Positions 12,111 to 23,300 of a stretch of 64,000 nt of DNA are shown piece by piece. The notes beneath the pieces are model-generated. The model made no database searches. It was not told the origin of the DNA and saw nothing but the letters and a program-made list of their open reading frames with translations. Numbering within the stretch: position 1 is the first letter of the stretch; every line of letters begins with the position of its first letter. Source of the stretch: Puffinus mauretanicus (Eukaryota > Chordata > Aves > Procellariiformes > Procellariidae); assembly GCA_023333565.1 (NCBI GenBank), contig JAJKFH010000227.1, positions 682,001 to 746,000 of the forward strand, in the 5' to 3' direction. A program made the position numbers and the translations under genes.

Positions 12111-15100
12111 AGCGTCCAGTATATTTTTCAACTCTGCCTAGTTTCAGTTGTGTGTTCTTGACATACGCTTGGCTTCGCATTATGAAAAAAAGGACAAATC
12201 TTTTAAATTTTTGTTGTTGGGAGAGCTCAGAAAGCATAGGCACAGGAGACAAAAGTAATTTTGTCCACTGGAAGGGAGGTGACAGGCCCCCAAAACACAA
12301 CTACCACCAGTGTCCCCTTTCAGAGGGGCCACCTTTGTGGGTCAGACTTGGCGCCTTCATTTCCATTGCCCAAAGAGGAGCTGATGGACAGGACCGTAAA
12401 GAGGATAGTGATGGTGACCCAAGTAGAAGGTGACCCTTTTATTTGACCAGGCATTCTCCTTCTTGATTCAGAGCTGTTGTTCACTGCTAGAGGAGCTTCA
12501 GCTGCCAGCTCAGGTGGTTTGCGCTGCACGAGCGGCTGCTCAGACAGCTTTGCAGGAGGCCAAGGCTTGCTCGAAGGGTGGAAAAGTAAACCAAGCCAGA
12601 GGCCGGCGTTGGGTGGTGCCCACTGCAGGATACCCAGGCAGCAAGAGGAGCCTGGCGCTGAGAGGTTGGGCTGCTGAGCACTGCGTTTCCAGGAGCAGGT
12701 AAGACTTCACCATCCCACCAGCTCCACCCACACCGGTTTTGCTCTACCTGCTTGTCATGAGTGGGCAGGAGCCCGGCTGCATTGCTTCCCTTCTGCCCTG
12801 AAATCATAACAGAGGAGTCACAGGGAGGGAAACTGCCTGTAATTTAGCCAAGGAGGGAATAGCAGTGGGTTTCATTGCTTTGGAAAGGTTTTTTGTGGGT
12901 TTTGAGAAGACGCCAGCTAACACTAGGTGTCAGGGTAGCTCTTCAGTCTGGCAGTGAAGTCATCCCTGGGATGACTTGAACTTCTCTTGGCAATGGTCAT
13001 ACGGCCTGTTTGGATGGGGAGATTACGGGATGTGTGTACATAACTCGTGCCTCCTGCTGTGAAGTGTGAGGTGGACTAAGCACCTTGGCTTTCAAGAGAA
13101 GGATCTATTTGGTGAACACCACAGAATTATGTTTTGATTTCAACTTGTTCCCATGTTAATGCGAGCAAATATAGTTTCTGTTGATGTAGCTGGCTAACGG
13201 TCTTTGTGGAAAAAACATTGTGTGACCTAAGGCACCATCTGCAGATGACACTGAAGTGCTACCAGTGCATCCATGAACCCAACAGCTGGAATCAACAGAA
13301 GGACAAACATTATAATAGATCTTCAAGAAGTCAGGGGTCTGCATCTCTAGGTCTGCGTCTGTAGGTCAGCAATCTGCTCAAGTTGTAAATATGAGAATAA
13401 TAAAAAAAAAAATTGCTGTGATTTTGACATGCCTAGTTCAGAACTCCGTTAAGCTTTATGTGCAGAAGTGTTTTGGTTACCTTCAGGAAGCTGTTCCATA
13501 GTTTCATGAGCAGTGAAGAAGCCTACGAGGTTGAGAGAATCCATGGAAGAGTCTTTGGAGACCGACAGTTTCTCTTTGCCTCTACTAGCAGGGTTTGTTC
13601 ATACAGGGGGTTGTTTACTTCTCCCACCTCACGCTGTCTACGCAGGCTAGATTTTCCTCTGGAGGTCGTGTCAGGTGAGCATCGATTGTCTGTCTATGGC
13701 AAAAGGGTTTACAGCATCATTTAGTGTCCTTTAAAGATAAATAAAGACGACACCTTTTGCTGGTGAATCTACAGAGGTAAGTCCTGTTTCTTCCCGTTGT
13801 TTCCTCCTTCTTGTTACCTTTCTATGTAGTCAAATAGCAAGAACCACCGGAGAAGCTGTGCAAAACAAAAAAGACCTTTTGACGATTTCCAAGACGGAGA
13901 TGTGGATGGTGGGGCTCACTTCACCCAGCCCGAGCCGCCCCGCCAGGTGAGTCTCCCAATTTAAGCAGTGGAGGCTGTGCAAACAGAAACCAAGAGATTT
14001 AATTAAATTCCCCCTTCCTTCCTGGTGACACAGCTAAGGACAGACCTAAGGGTTTCACCCAGCCGTTATCAGCAGCACTGACGAGATGGAAAGGAACCGT
14101 GGCCCAAAACTTTGTTCTTTGCTTTTATAACCAGGAGCAGCAGATGTTCTGCCCAGGGGCCTGGGAAAAACCCGACCTGAAAGCAGAGTATTTGGATTTT
14201 TGGGAAGCAGCAAACTCAGTAAATTCTACCCATGCACCAGAGGTTTTTTCCCTCAAGGTGGCACAAGAGGAACGAAAGTGTGAGGAGCCCTGGTTACGGC
14301 GAGGGAAGCAGGTGAGGGAGCTGTGAGTTTTGAACTGAAAGCAGCACCCTGCCCTCACAGCGGCGATCTTTTGGGCTCACGTAATCTCAGATTACAGCTG
14401 CTATGCTGTATACGTCTTCATAACAGGTACTTTCTATTTAAAAAAAAAAAAAGGTTTCCCAAATAACCGACTTAGAACTGGAGTCTGACCCTGAGCTTTA
14501 TTATCCAGTTAAATAGGAAATACTATAAAGGTACTGTAATTGGGCTGTGTGTTATATTTTTATAGTGTGAAAATTATGTCTTATACCAGACTGAAGAAAT
14601 ACAACTTGTATTAGTGTTGTTTTCTTTACATTAAGTCTTGATTCAGTTTATTCCCGGCATTTTCTGAGCCATGAGATAGCAAAATACATGAATTTTCCAT
14701 TAGATTTCCTAACGGGCAGAAATCAAAAGCAGCAAGAAAATGAAACTTCAGTCCGTTCAGCAATTTTGCGGAATGTATGGCAAATAGTGAGCAACAACTG
14801 CATTTCCTTTCTGCATTTATTCAATTTCATTGGTGCTAAAATGTAATTTTACGTTACAGAACTGAATGAACATAAAGGTGACAGACAGGGCCGTGGTCCT
14901 GAGCCCAAACAATACTGTTCCTCCCGAGCTGCAGGTCTGCTGGATAATAAACCAAAACGCACCAATTATTATGGTGCGTTATTATGCTCATCAACGCGTA
15001 TTTCTCCTTTTCTGTGTCCTGTTTGTCTCGGTATTTTTGTCGTACCCCTCACTGTATCGTTCCCCCCCCAGCCGAGGAGGAAGGTGGCTCCAACGCCGGG

Positions 15101-16850
15101 GCTCAGCGGGTGCCCCCACGCCGACCCGGGATGTGGCGTCTTGGCCCGTGTCCACGCTGCACAGATGCTGGATCTCGTTCTTCTCCGGGCTGTGTACCCA
15201 GCGCTGAGCTACATGTGTTTCCGCAAGCAGCAGCTTTTTGCCAAGAGGAGGAAGTTAAATAAGGAAACCGTCAGCGAGAGCCTGCTGCTCAATTAGCCGT
15301 ATTGTCAGCAGCGCTTGGCTAACGAGAGCCGCGCTGGGGACCGCGCAGTCCACGTCCTCATTGCACACAGCAGAGCCCCGGGCTCCTCGCGGGTGGCAGC
15401 TCCCCTTGCCGAATGCCGGTTGCGTGGATGATGGGTGAGGTTTCGGGATGAGAAAAGCAAGAACAAAACCAAGAAAATATTTTTCCTACCTGCCTAGAGA
15501 GGGGGAAGATGTTTTTCACCACTTTTCTATCAGAGGCACGAGGAACGACCCAACACGATCCCAAGGCTGTGACTACGGACGCGGTCAGGTGAACCGAAGA
15601 ACGTGTTTCCCTGCCAGGCAGCGCCGGCTTTGCGGTATCGGGACCACGCGGGGCCGGCTGGCTGTGCTCCAGCTCCTTACAAAAGCTACAGAGGGAGGGC
15701 ACCAGTTCAAAAGCATGTGTGAGCTCCGAGATGTTTTGCCACCTAATTCCCATACATTTCGATAAGGTCTAAATCTTTATATCCCTGTGGGAGCCCAGGC
15801 TGCCTTCGAGCGCCGGCTAAGCACCTTGCTTAAACCCTGGGCCAGGTCTGGATGTGAGCTGCCTGAAAATCAGTGCCCAGCATTATTCCTGGACATTTTC
15901 CCATGGGAAGGAGGGCTGTGCCAGCAATGCAGGAACTTCCTTCATCTGCCTGACGCATCCAGTTGAGGTCATTAAGAAAGCATTTCTCAATCAGGAGCCA
16001 AGGGAGTTAGGAAGCCCCAGCTGTGTTTTACGAGAGCCGGGCTATTAGCAGGGTGTTTCCCAATCGCTTCGCTTTCCCCTCAGTCTTCGGAAAGAAGTCC
16101 TCCCTCCAGACCACTTCAGTGGGACACAGCCTGGGACAACGTGTGTTATCTGTAGCATCATGCTGGTGGGGTGTCCCACGGGGGCTTTTGCTAGAGCTGG
16201 TGGGACCTGGGAGATGCAAATAGGCAACACTGAAATGCTCCGTGGGAAAACACCAGTTTGATGGAAGTTGGCCAGGTTTTGGGTACTGTGGGCTGTCACA
16301 CAGGTGAGAGTCTGGGGTCTTGGCCCCATCATGGTCCGGGTGTCACCACCTGCACTGCTCCAGAGCCACGGAGAGAAAACTGTTCTCCTGCAGAAAATTA
16401 CACGTATGTTTTTCTCTGACTGGGAATGACATTTATTCCCTCAATGCAGTTTTCACTGTCAAAGGAGGATCTTAATCTCATAGTTTACACCTTCGAGACA
16501 ATTTAAGCCTAAGTGAATCCTGTAGTCGTGATGCCTGGGGGAGGGTGTAGGTGTCCAGAGCAAACCAGAGCACGATGCTCCCCGACAGGCAGCTATAGAT
16601 ATTCAGAAAGGATGTAACTGGTTAACTTCAGCCATATGTTGAGATCCACCATGAAAGCGCTCCCCTCTACCAAGTGAAAGACTGTGGTTTTTTAATAAAT
16701 GAGCATCACAAATTCACACATCAGGCATTTATGCCCTCTCCCTGATGTAAATACTTATAAATACCGGCGTTATGCTGACTGGAGCGTTTCTCAAGGAGGA
16801 TTTCCCCAACCTGGAAGTTTTGAAACAGGCTCGGCAGTGTGTGTAACCTG
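12111..16850. other. WFDC1-ATP2C2 intergenic region
   Basis: No recognisable protein gene lies here. The region becomes more GC-rich toward ATP2C2. It contains one exon-like segment at 13830-13946, listed separately, and a C run (eight C) near 15061. The reading frames between 12098 and 15765 overlap each other on both strands and look like chance. Confidence 0.6.
13830..13946 (+). other. Orphan exon-like segment with strong splice sites
   Basis: A long pyrimidine-rich tract ending tctatgtag precedes 117 bases (39 codons), open in the frame beginning SNSKNHRRSC and ending FTQPEPPRQ, followed by a perfect CAG|gtgagt donor. The protein is not recognised. It could be a lncRNA exon, an alternative upstream exon of ATP2C2, or chance. 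A further gtaagt donor lies at 13777, too close upstream for a normal intron between the two. Confidence 0.3.
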
Positions 16851-17238
16851 TCTTGCCTCTGCACGCAGCAGCCCCGGCAAAACAACCTCCCTATCTGCCT
16901 GCCCGCGATGTGGCACCCGCCGACGCTCCTCCCGCAACAATTTTTCAGAGGGCGGAGGAAAACATAGAGCTGCAAGACCTTAACCTGCTCTTCGGGTGCC
17001 GGCCGTGCACGCACGTAGGGCCACCTCGCTCCTCTATCGGCCACGGTCTTAAACACAGACAGGCTTCCCCTGCCAGGGTTTTATGGGCGAAGCACCCTGC
17101 GTCGCTGCTGGAAGGGTGCGCAGCCTCCCGCCGGCACCCGCGGCCGAAGGCGTGACTTGGCGGCAGGTACCCGCCGCCTCTCCCTGCCTGTAACCATAGC
17201 CCCGTGCTTGCAGGGGAATTCGAGCCAGCGCTGCGAAG
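16851..17238 (+). promoter_or_regulatory. ATP2C2: ATP2C2 promoter / 5' UTR region
   Basis: This is GC- and CpG-richer sequence directly upstream of the ATP2C2 start codon, with no obvious TATA box at a fixed distance. The start codon has a good Kozak context (A at -3, G at +4). The transcription start and any 5' noncoding exon cannot be placed. Confidence 0.45.
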
Positions 17239-17337
17239 ATGGTAGAAGGAGGTTTCGCCAAACTCTTCCAGAAAAGGTCGTTTTGCCGCTTCGCGCAAAA
17301 ATATCAGCCCCTCGGGAGCGGCGAGCCGGAAGAGGAG
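17239..17337 (+). CDS. ATP2C2: ATP2C2 coding exon 1
   Basis: The ATG in gcgaagATGg opens [13 protein letters not shown], aligning with human MVEGRVSEFLKKLG. The 33-codon exon ends GEPEEE at a GAG|gtgagg donor, phase 0. The first exon is the least conserved part of the protein. Confidence 0.87.
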
Positions 17338-20300
17338 GTGAGGATTGCCTATGCCTGGACCTGCTGAAATAGTTTGTGTAATTGGGGTTAAATTTGTCTA
17401 CTTTCTCTGCTTTGTCCCATGGGTAACTTGATATTGCTGCTGCTGCGCTCTCCTCTCTCTGCGCCGATCCTTCCCTGTACAACAGGGGACGAGATTAATG
17501 ATGTTTACCAGGCAGCGGGGTGAGATGGGGATACTTGTTTCTATGCGATAATCCCAGGACGTATAGCACAGGCCAAAGTCCTGGCCAGGAACATTCTTCT
17601 CTGCACGGAGGAGGTTCAAAATTAACAAAACTCATAGTGGAGCGACTGCCGTGAGGTCCCCGGGCGCCGTGTGAGGCTTTCTGGAGTGCTTGCACAAAAT
17701 GCAAGCGCTGTCTCAGCAGAAGGGTATATGAAGAGCGAGGCTGACCCTGTCCCGGGGGTGCCCCTGCCAGCGGTGCCAGTGGCGGGTGGACGGGCAGGGA
17801 CCATCTGATCTGTCGCTGCCGTCATCGCTGGTAACGAATGGCCAAGAAGAGCTTTGGCTCCGACCTGCGGAGTCCGCTTCGAAATAATGCTTTCTTCTCT
17901 TGAAAAAAGCTGATGTATGAACACTGATTTTTTTTCCCTCCTCCTTTCACTACCTCTCCTCGGTGCAGATGGACCAAAGAGTGGCCAGTGGTGCTTTAGG
18001 TGTCACATTTGCTGTTCTCCTTATTTTTCTCCAAAACCTTCAGGTCTGGGATTATTTTATTATCACGTTTGCTCAGCGTAGGGATTTCCATTGCTCAAGC
18101 CCCATTTTATTCTCCCACATGACAGATTAGTTGGGTGCCCTCCCACATAAACCCGATTTGTCTAATTCCTTCAGCTTGCAGGCTTAGCCCTTAGTCCCAC
18201 CCCAAGAAGCACCATCCACACACTTTTGAGACACTCATGTTCTTTTCCGTGACTGCCTGACTGAGGTCTTTTCTCAGATGTTATTTCAGCTAATCCTCCG
18301 CTCTCTTCTGAGTCTCGTCTTTCCAGTATGGGGGTTGGTCAGTGCTACTGGGAGAAGAAAGTAAGACATTGAGCAGCGCGTTGTGCGATGCTGCTCTACA
18401 TGACTTAAACATAGCTCAAAACCCCAGGAAAGGAAGATCTCGTTGAGGTTGAAGTGTCTGTAATCTCGCTTTGTTGGGAAGCTGAGATTTCTGATCGTAC
18501 GTAGGCAGGAGGCCCCGGCAATTAGTCTGGCTTGTTCCTCGGCGCTGCCATCCGTGTTGTGCCAAAATGACACGTATTTCCTTCCAAATATAATCCCTTC
18601 TTGAATTTTAGCTCTAGTCCGTGCAGAGGGTGATACCTTTATAACAGGACAGGGAAAGGAGCAGCGTTTTGGCTGCAGGCGTAGGAAGTGGGCAGCAATG
18701 CGAAATGACAACAGGAACTTGATAAATCAAGAATGTATTCTCAGCTTACGATTTAGGCTGGTAAATGACTCACGTTTCCTCTAAGGATGGCGTTTTGCTT
18801 CTTTATTTGAAAACAGAGCACTTTCAATCTTATAGATCTTAAGGATTTTGGTCAAAGGGTTGTCCCGGGCCTTAAAGATGTGAGTCCGGATGATCTGATG
18901 GGACTCAAGCCAGGATAAATAACAAATTGTGGGTTGTGAAGAAAAGCCCCGGCGCTGGTAGCTGCGAGGTGATGGCCAGCTCCCCGGCTCTGGCGATGCT
19001 GTGATCTGGAGAGGGCAGAACAGTTAACTTTCACATCAAAGCACAAGCACAGCCTGTGTCTAGACTCTGCCGTATACGGTTTCAACCCTTTTTCTACAGT
19101 GACCCATTCAGAATCCCGGGAATTTTTGCGGTGCCGATTTACAGTTTATGAGAACCATGTGTTTCCTGCAGAAATCTGAAGAACATCCAAAGATTTTTCT
19201 TCTGAGCATCCAAGTGTGCGTGTGTGTGCAGGAGCACACGTACCTGTGTGCGTACGTGTGTTTGAAAGTGAAAACCCCCCTGTGCACGGTGCGGGTCACC
19301 TCTCCCTTTCCCTTTGCCCATGCACCAGGGTCAGCCCCGTGGCACCCAGTGCACCCAACGGACACAGCCCTCCGCTCCCAAGAGTTTTTAACCTGATGAG
19401 ATGGGTGGGTTTTGTAACACCGTCCAGAGCAAGCTGGCCACCTCCGCACTGTGGGGTGGCCTCCATCTCCCCACACGGTGCCGCCGGGGCTGGCGATGCT
19501 CAGCCCCGCTCCCGCGGGAGCCACAGGCGGGTGCCAGCGGGAGGGAGCCGAGTATGCAGGCACAGGCCTCCCTCTGCCCCCTTCATCCCAAAATAACTGA
19601 ATCCCAGGGCAAGATGGAAACACCTTTAAGGTCTCGGAGAGCATAGGGTTGGGAGAAGAGTTCATCATGGAGATCTACTGCCAACCCGCCAGGGACCTGC
19701 TGCGATTTGGGGGCTTTTTCCCTTATTAGCTTTAGAAAGAGCTGGCTCCCTCCCCAGGCACGTCTGCCTAGCAGATTTTAGTGCATTAAGGTCCTCAGAG
19801 TTTCTTCGGAGCTGCTAGGACTTTTCTTTTGCAATTGTTCCATTCTTCCTCACCAAAACCCGTTTTTGAGCTTTTCCCCCACAATACCTGATCCGTTCAA
19901 GATTCAGTAGCCACGAGACGGAGTACGGGTATTTCCCAGCCCTCTCCTACGCTCAGGGCTAAATTACCATTCCAGTTTGGGTCGAGGCTTTTTTCCATTT
20001 CAGGTTTCATACCAATGAACATTTATCTCCTGGAGACTTTCACAGGCTCCGTATCCTTCTGGATATGCAGAGCATCCTTACCAGAAGAGTTTTATTACCA
20101 TGCAGGTACTTATTTTTTTGTATGCCCTCAAAATAAACTAAATAAAAGTGCAGCGTTCCTTCCAGGTGAAAAAAGGAAGACCGTGGGACTTCACTTGCAG
20201 ACACACGGGTGTTTTCAGCCCCTTAGAGGTGTCAAGCCCAATTCCTCGCTTCTGAAAAGCTGCCAGCAGGCAAGGAGTTAACTCCCTCCCTCCCTCCAGC

Positions 20301-23300
20301 TCCCACAGGTTTTTGGGCTGAGGGCTGCAGCACCTCCCTCCCAGGAGACCTTAGATATGAAGTTGCCTTAAATTCTTGGGTTTTGGGGTTTTTTGGGGCC
20401 TGGGTGGGGCTGGTTTGGGTGGGTGAGGAGGCCCCTCAGCTGGGATCGCTGGCAGCTGCAGTGACGGGGCGATGCCATCTTTCAGCTCAAGGGGCTTTGC
20501 TTTAGATTAAAGGGAGCTGGAAGATCCTTTTTTTTTTTAATTAAGAAAAAAAAAAAGCCAGGTTTGAGTAGGAGCAAGAGAGCAGTGGGGGTGAGGGGAG
20601 GGGTGAGCCCACAGTTTGGGCATTGCCCACCCAGCCTGAGTCAGCCCTCCAACACCCCTGGGGCCAGCTTAAAATCCAGGGACTAGTTTTAAAGCAGCTT
20701 TTCTGGAAAAACCCTTGGCTTTTTGAACAATCAAAGTGTCTATTTTGAGGCTTATATCTGCAAGCAGGGAGACCAGAGGCTTTATTTCACGTAGAAAGTC
20801 TGCAATTCTCCTATAGACATGCGATGGGGGGGCGAGAAGCTGTGTGAGAGGAGCTGAAGCCACGGCGGTGGGTGGGAAAGGGCTGGGGGCTCGGATGACG
20901 AAGCCCAGTGACGAAGCCCAGTGAGGCAGCCTCTCGCTTGCAGGGCTGTGGTTTGCACTGGGTTGGTTCCTTCACGCTGCCTGCACCCCTGAAACGCAGG
21001 TCCTCCGCCTGCCACGTGCACCAAAAAAAGCAATAGGGCTTTTGAGGGAATTATTTGATTTATTTCTTCTGGTAAGGATGAGGAACATACAAGAAGAGGG
21101 TTTCTGCTTACCGTTTTAAAGGGCTTCTTGTTAGACTAAATAACCCAGCCCGCTTTTGACCAGATTACAATATATTAGTTGGTCCAAAGTAATCTAAAAG
21201 GGGGAAAAAAATATGCAAAACCTCAGTAAAGGCAGAGGTGGGGGGGAAATCCCGAGAACTCCTCTTCTGGGCTGTTTGCCAGAGTATACAGAAAGGGCTA
21301 TGTTCTCTGCAGGAAGCCCCACGCTTTCTTCCTTCCCACGCGGGCTGCTCGGCGCGACAGCCGAGGGATTGTTTCGGGGCGCGGGGCGCGGAGGCAGCGG
21401 CGCAGGTACCAGCAGCGCCGGGCGTGCTCCGAGGTGCGCTGGGGCAGGCTCCGCACGGCTCCCAGCCACGACCAGCTGCTCTGTACGGCCTCCAGTACCT
21501 CCTGATCTTGCAAAGCAATAGATAAACTAATAATTTTTTTTTTTTTTTTTTTTTTTTTTACTTCTTCCTGCCCTGCTGTCTGGAGTCGTGCACTCTCGTG
21601 CTTGAGTTATGCCTAAAGGATAAAGGTTAAAAATGTAACTGGATGATGTTGATAGCCCACATCTGGTGTACAATGTAAATAGAAAAGGAAGTAATGCACA
21701 ACGAGAGGTTTTATGAAGAGGTTTGCTCAGGACACTGCCTGGTGCCCAGCAGACACGGGGTGGGATGTGTTCGGGGGCAAAGGGGCTCTGCCCCCGCAGC
21801 GCTTTGCAGAGGAGGAGGGAGACAGGGCTCCACAGATGCATTTCCAACTTCTGCATTGCTGGAGCTGTTTATCTGGTAGGAAAAGCTGTGCCTCATTTGT
21901 CCAGGGGAAACCACTTACAGGTGTAAGCTAATCAATGCAAATTAACTCATCCCAATAAAGCTGTTCATGTCACAACAGCCCCTGGCTGTGTGGAGCACGG
22001 AGCTGCTGGTGTTTCTACCGACCCGCAGCCAGCGCACGGCTCGGGTACAGCCATACGTCGTGAGCTTTTGTCATTCGTTCCCTCCACGCCTTTCCCGAGG
22101 TAAATGTTAGTGATAGCGCTGGGCCCTGGCTTCCCCCGCTGGCTCTGGGGGCTGTCGGCGCGTTACCCTCCTGCCCGCGTCTCTTCTCCGGCTCCTTTAA
22201 TTAAAATTTAAACTCCTTCGAGGCAAGGCTGTACCTTGATACCTGCATGTGCCATCGGCAGCACGGAGGAGCCTCTAGAAACCGCGTTAATCAAACCAGC
22301 GCAGTAACGAATGTAAGGTATGTTTCTATATGTGACAGCCCTATTTTCTTCCCAGCAGGTCCTTCCATCTCCTTAGATGCATGAGTCCTGCAGGAGTCAA
22401 CAAAGTTACAGGGAACTGGTGAATTTGTACAAGTAGGACACACAAGCAGGAATAAATTGTTGGTTTTAAACACGGAAGGCCTTCTTTGTCACTTCCAGGG
22501 ATGTCCGTTAAGGAAATGTGGAAATAAGAGTGATGCCCGGTGCTAGGACACCTCAGAGCAGTGGAGAAATACTGCAGCTTCTTTGGGCAAAACGTCATCA
22601 CCAGCACGAGCGATGCTTGGAAGCAGGAAAATCCTTGGAAATCTTGGGGAAATCAAATGGTTGGGGTTTTGGAAAGGCAGGGTGTTCCTGGGGCAAAATG
22701 GCTTCTGAATGAGGACTGCATAGACCAAGGGGTCACAGCAAACTCTTCTGCCTTTCCGCCGGGAGCAGGTCAGTGCCGGCATCTCGCGTGCCGGCGGCTG
22801 TACTGTGGGTCAGTAAACAGAGATAAAAAGGGGGCTGCAACGTATGGAAGTGGCAAAAGCCTTTTTAAGGAGCAGGGCTTGGCGATGCTCCTCTCCCATC
22901 TGCTACGAGCTCTCCAGAAGCCACAAGACAGAAACCAGTTCTGTGGAGCGGCACGAGTGAACAGCCAAAGAGATTTTCTGCGTTTATCTCGGGCTTTAGA
23001 TTGCAAAACTGGATGTTCCTAGAAACCTCCTGAATATTCATAGGAGGGCTGATTCTCCAAATACCCCTTCAGGCACCTCTGAAGTCCTCCAAACCCTTGC
23101 TCAGGTGCTGCTCTGAGCCAGACCTGAACGTTTCCCCCAGCAAACACCCCAGGCCCTGGTAGCGGGGAGCCGGTGCCCAATTCCTCCTGCCCTGCCAAGC
23201 GCCAGGTGGCCGCGGGGCTGAGCTCTGCCGGGGGCTGAGCACCGCGCTCTCTCGGGATCCCCCTCCCAATGAACACGCGCTTTTGTGCTTTCTGAATGGA

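Noticed and set aside
13777..13829. Possible intron between the gtaagt at 13777 and the acceptor at 13829
   Set aside because: At 53 bases it is shorter than functional vertebrate introns normally are; the two sites would be alternatives, not partners.
19108..19668. 186-codon minus-strand frame in ATP2C2 intron 1
   Set aside because: Low-complexity, with TG/CA-derived His/Thr-rich stretches; no homology or splice context.
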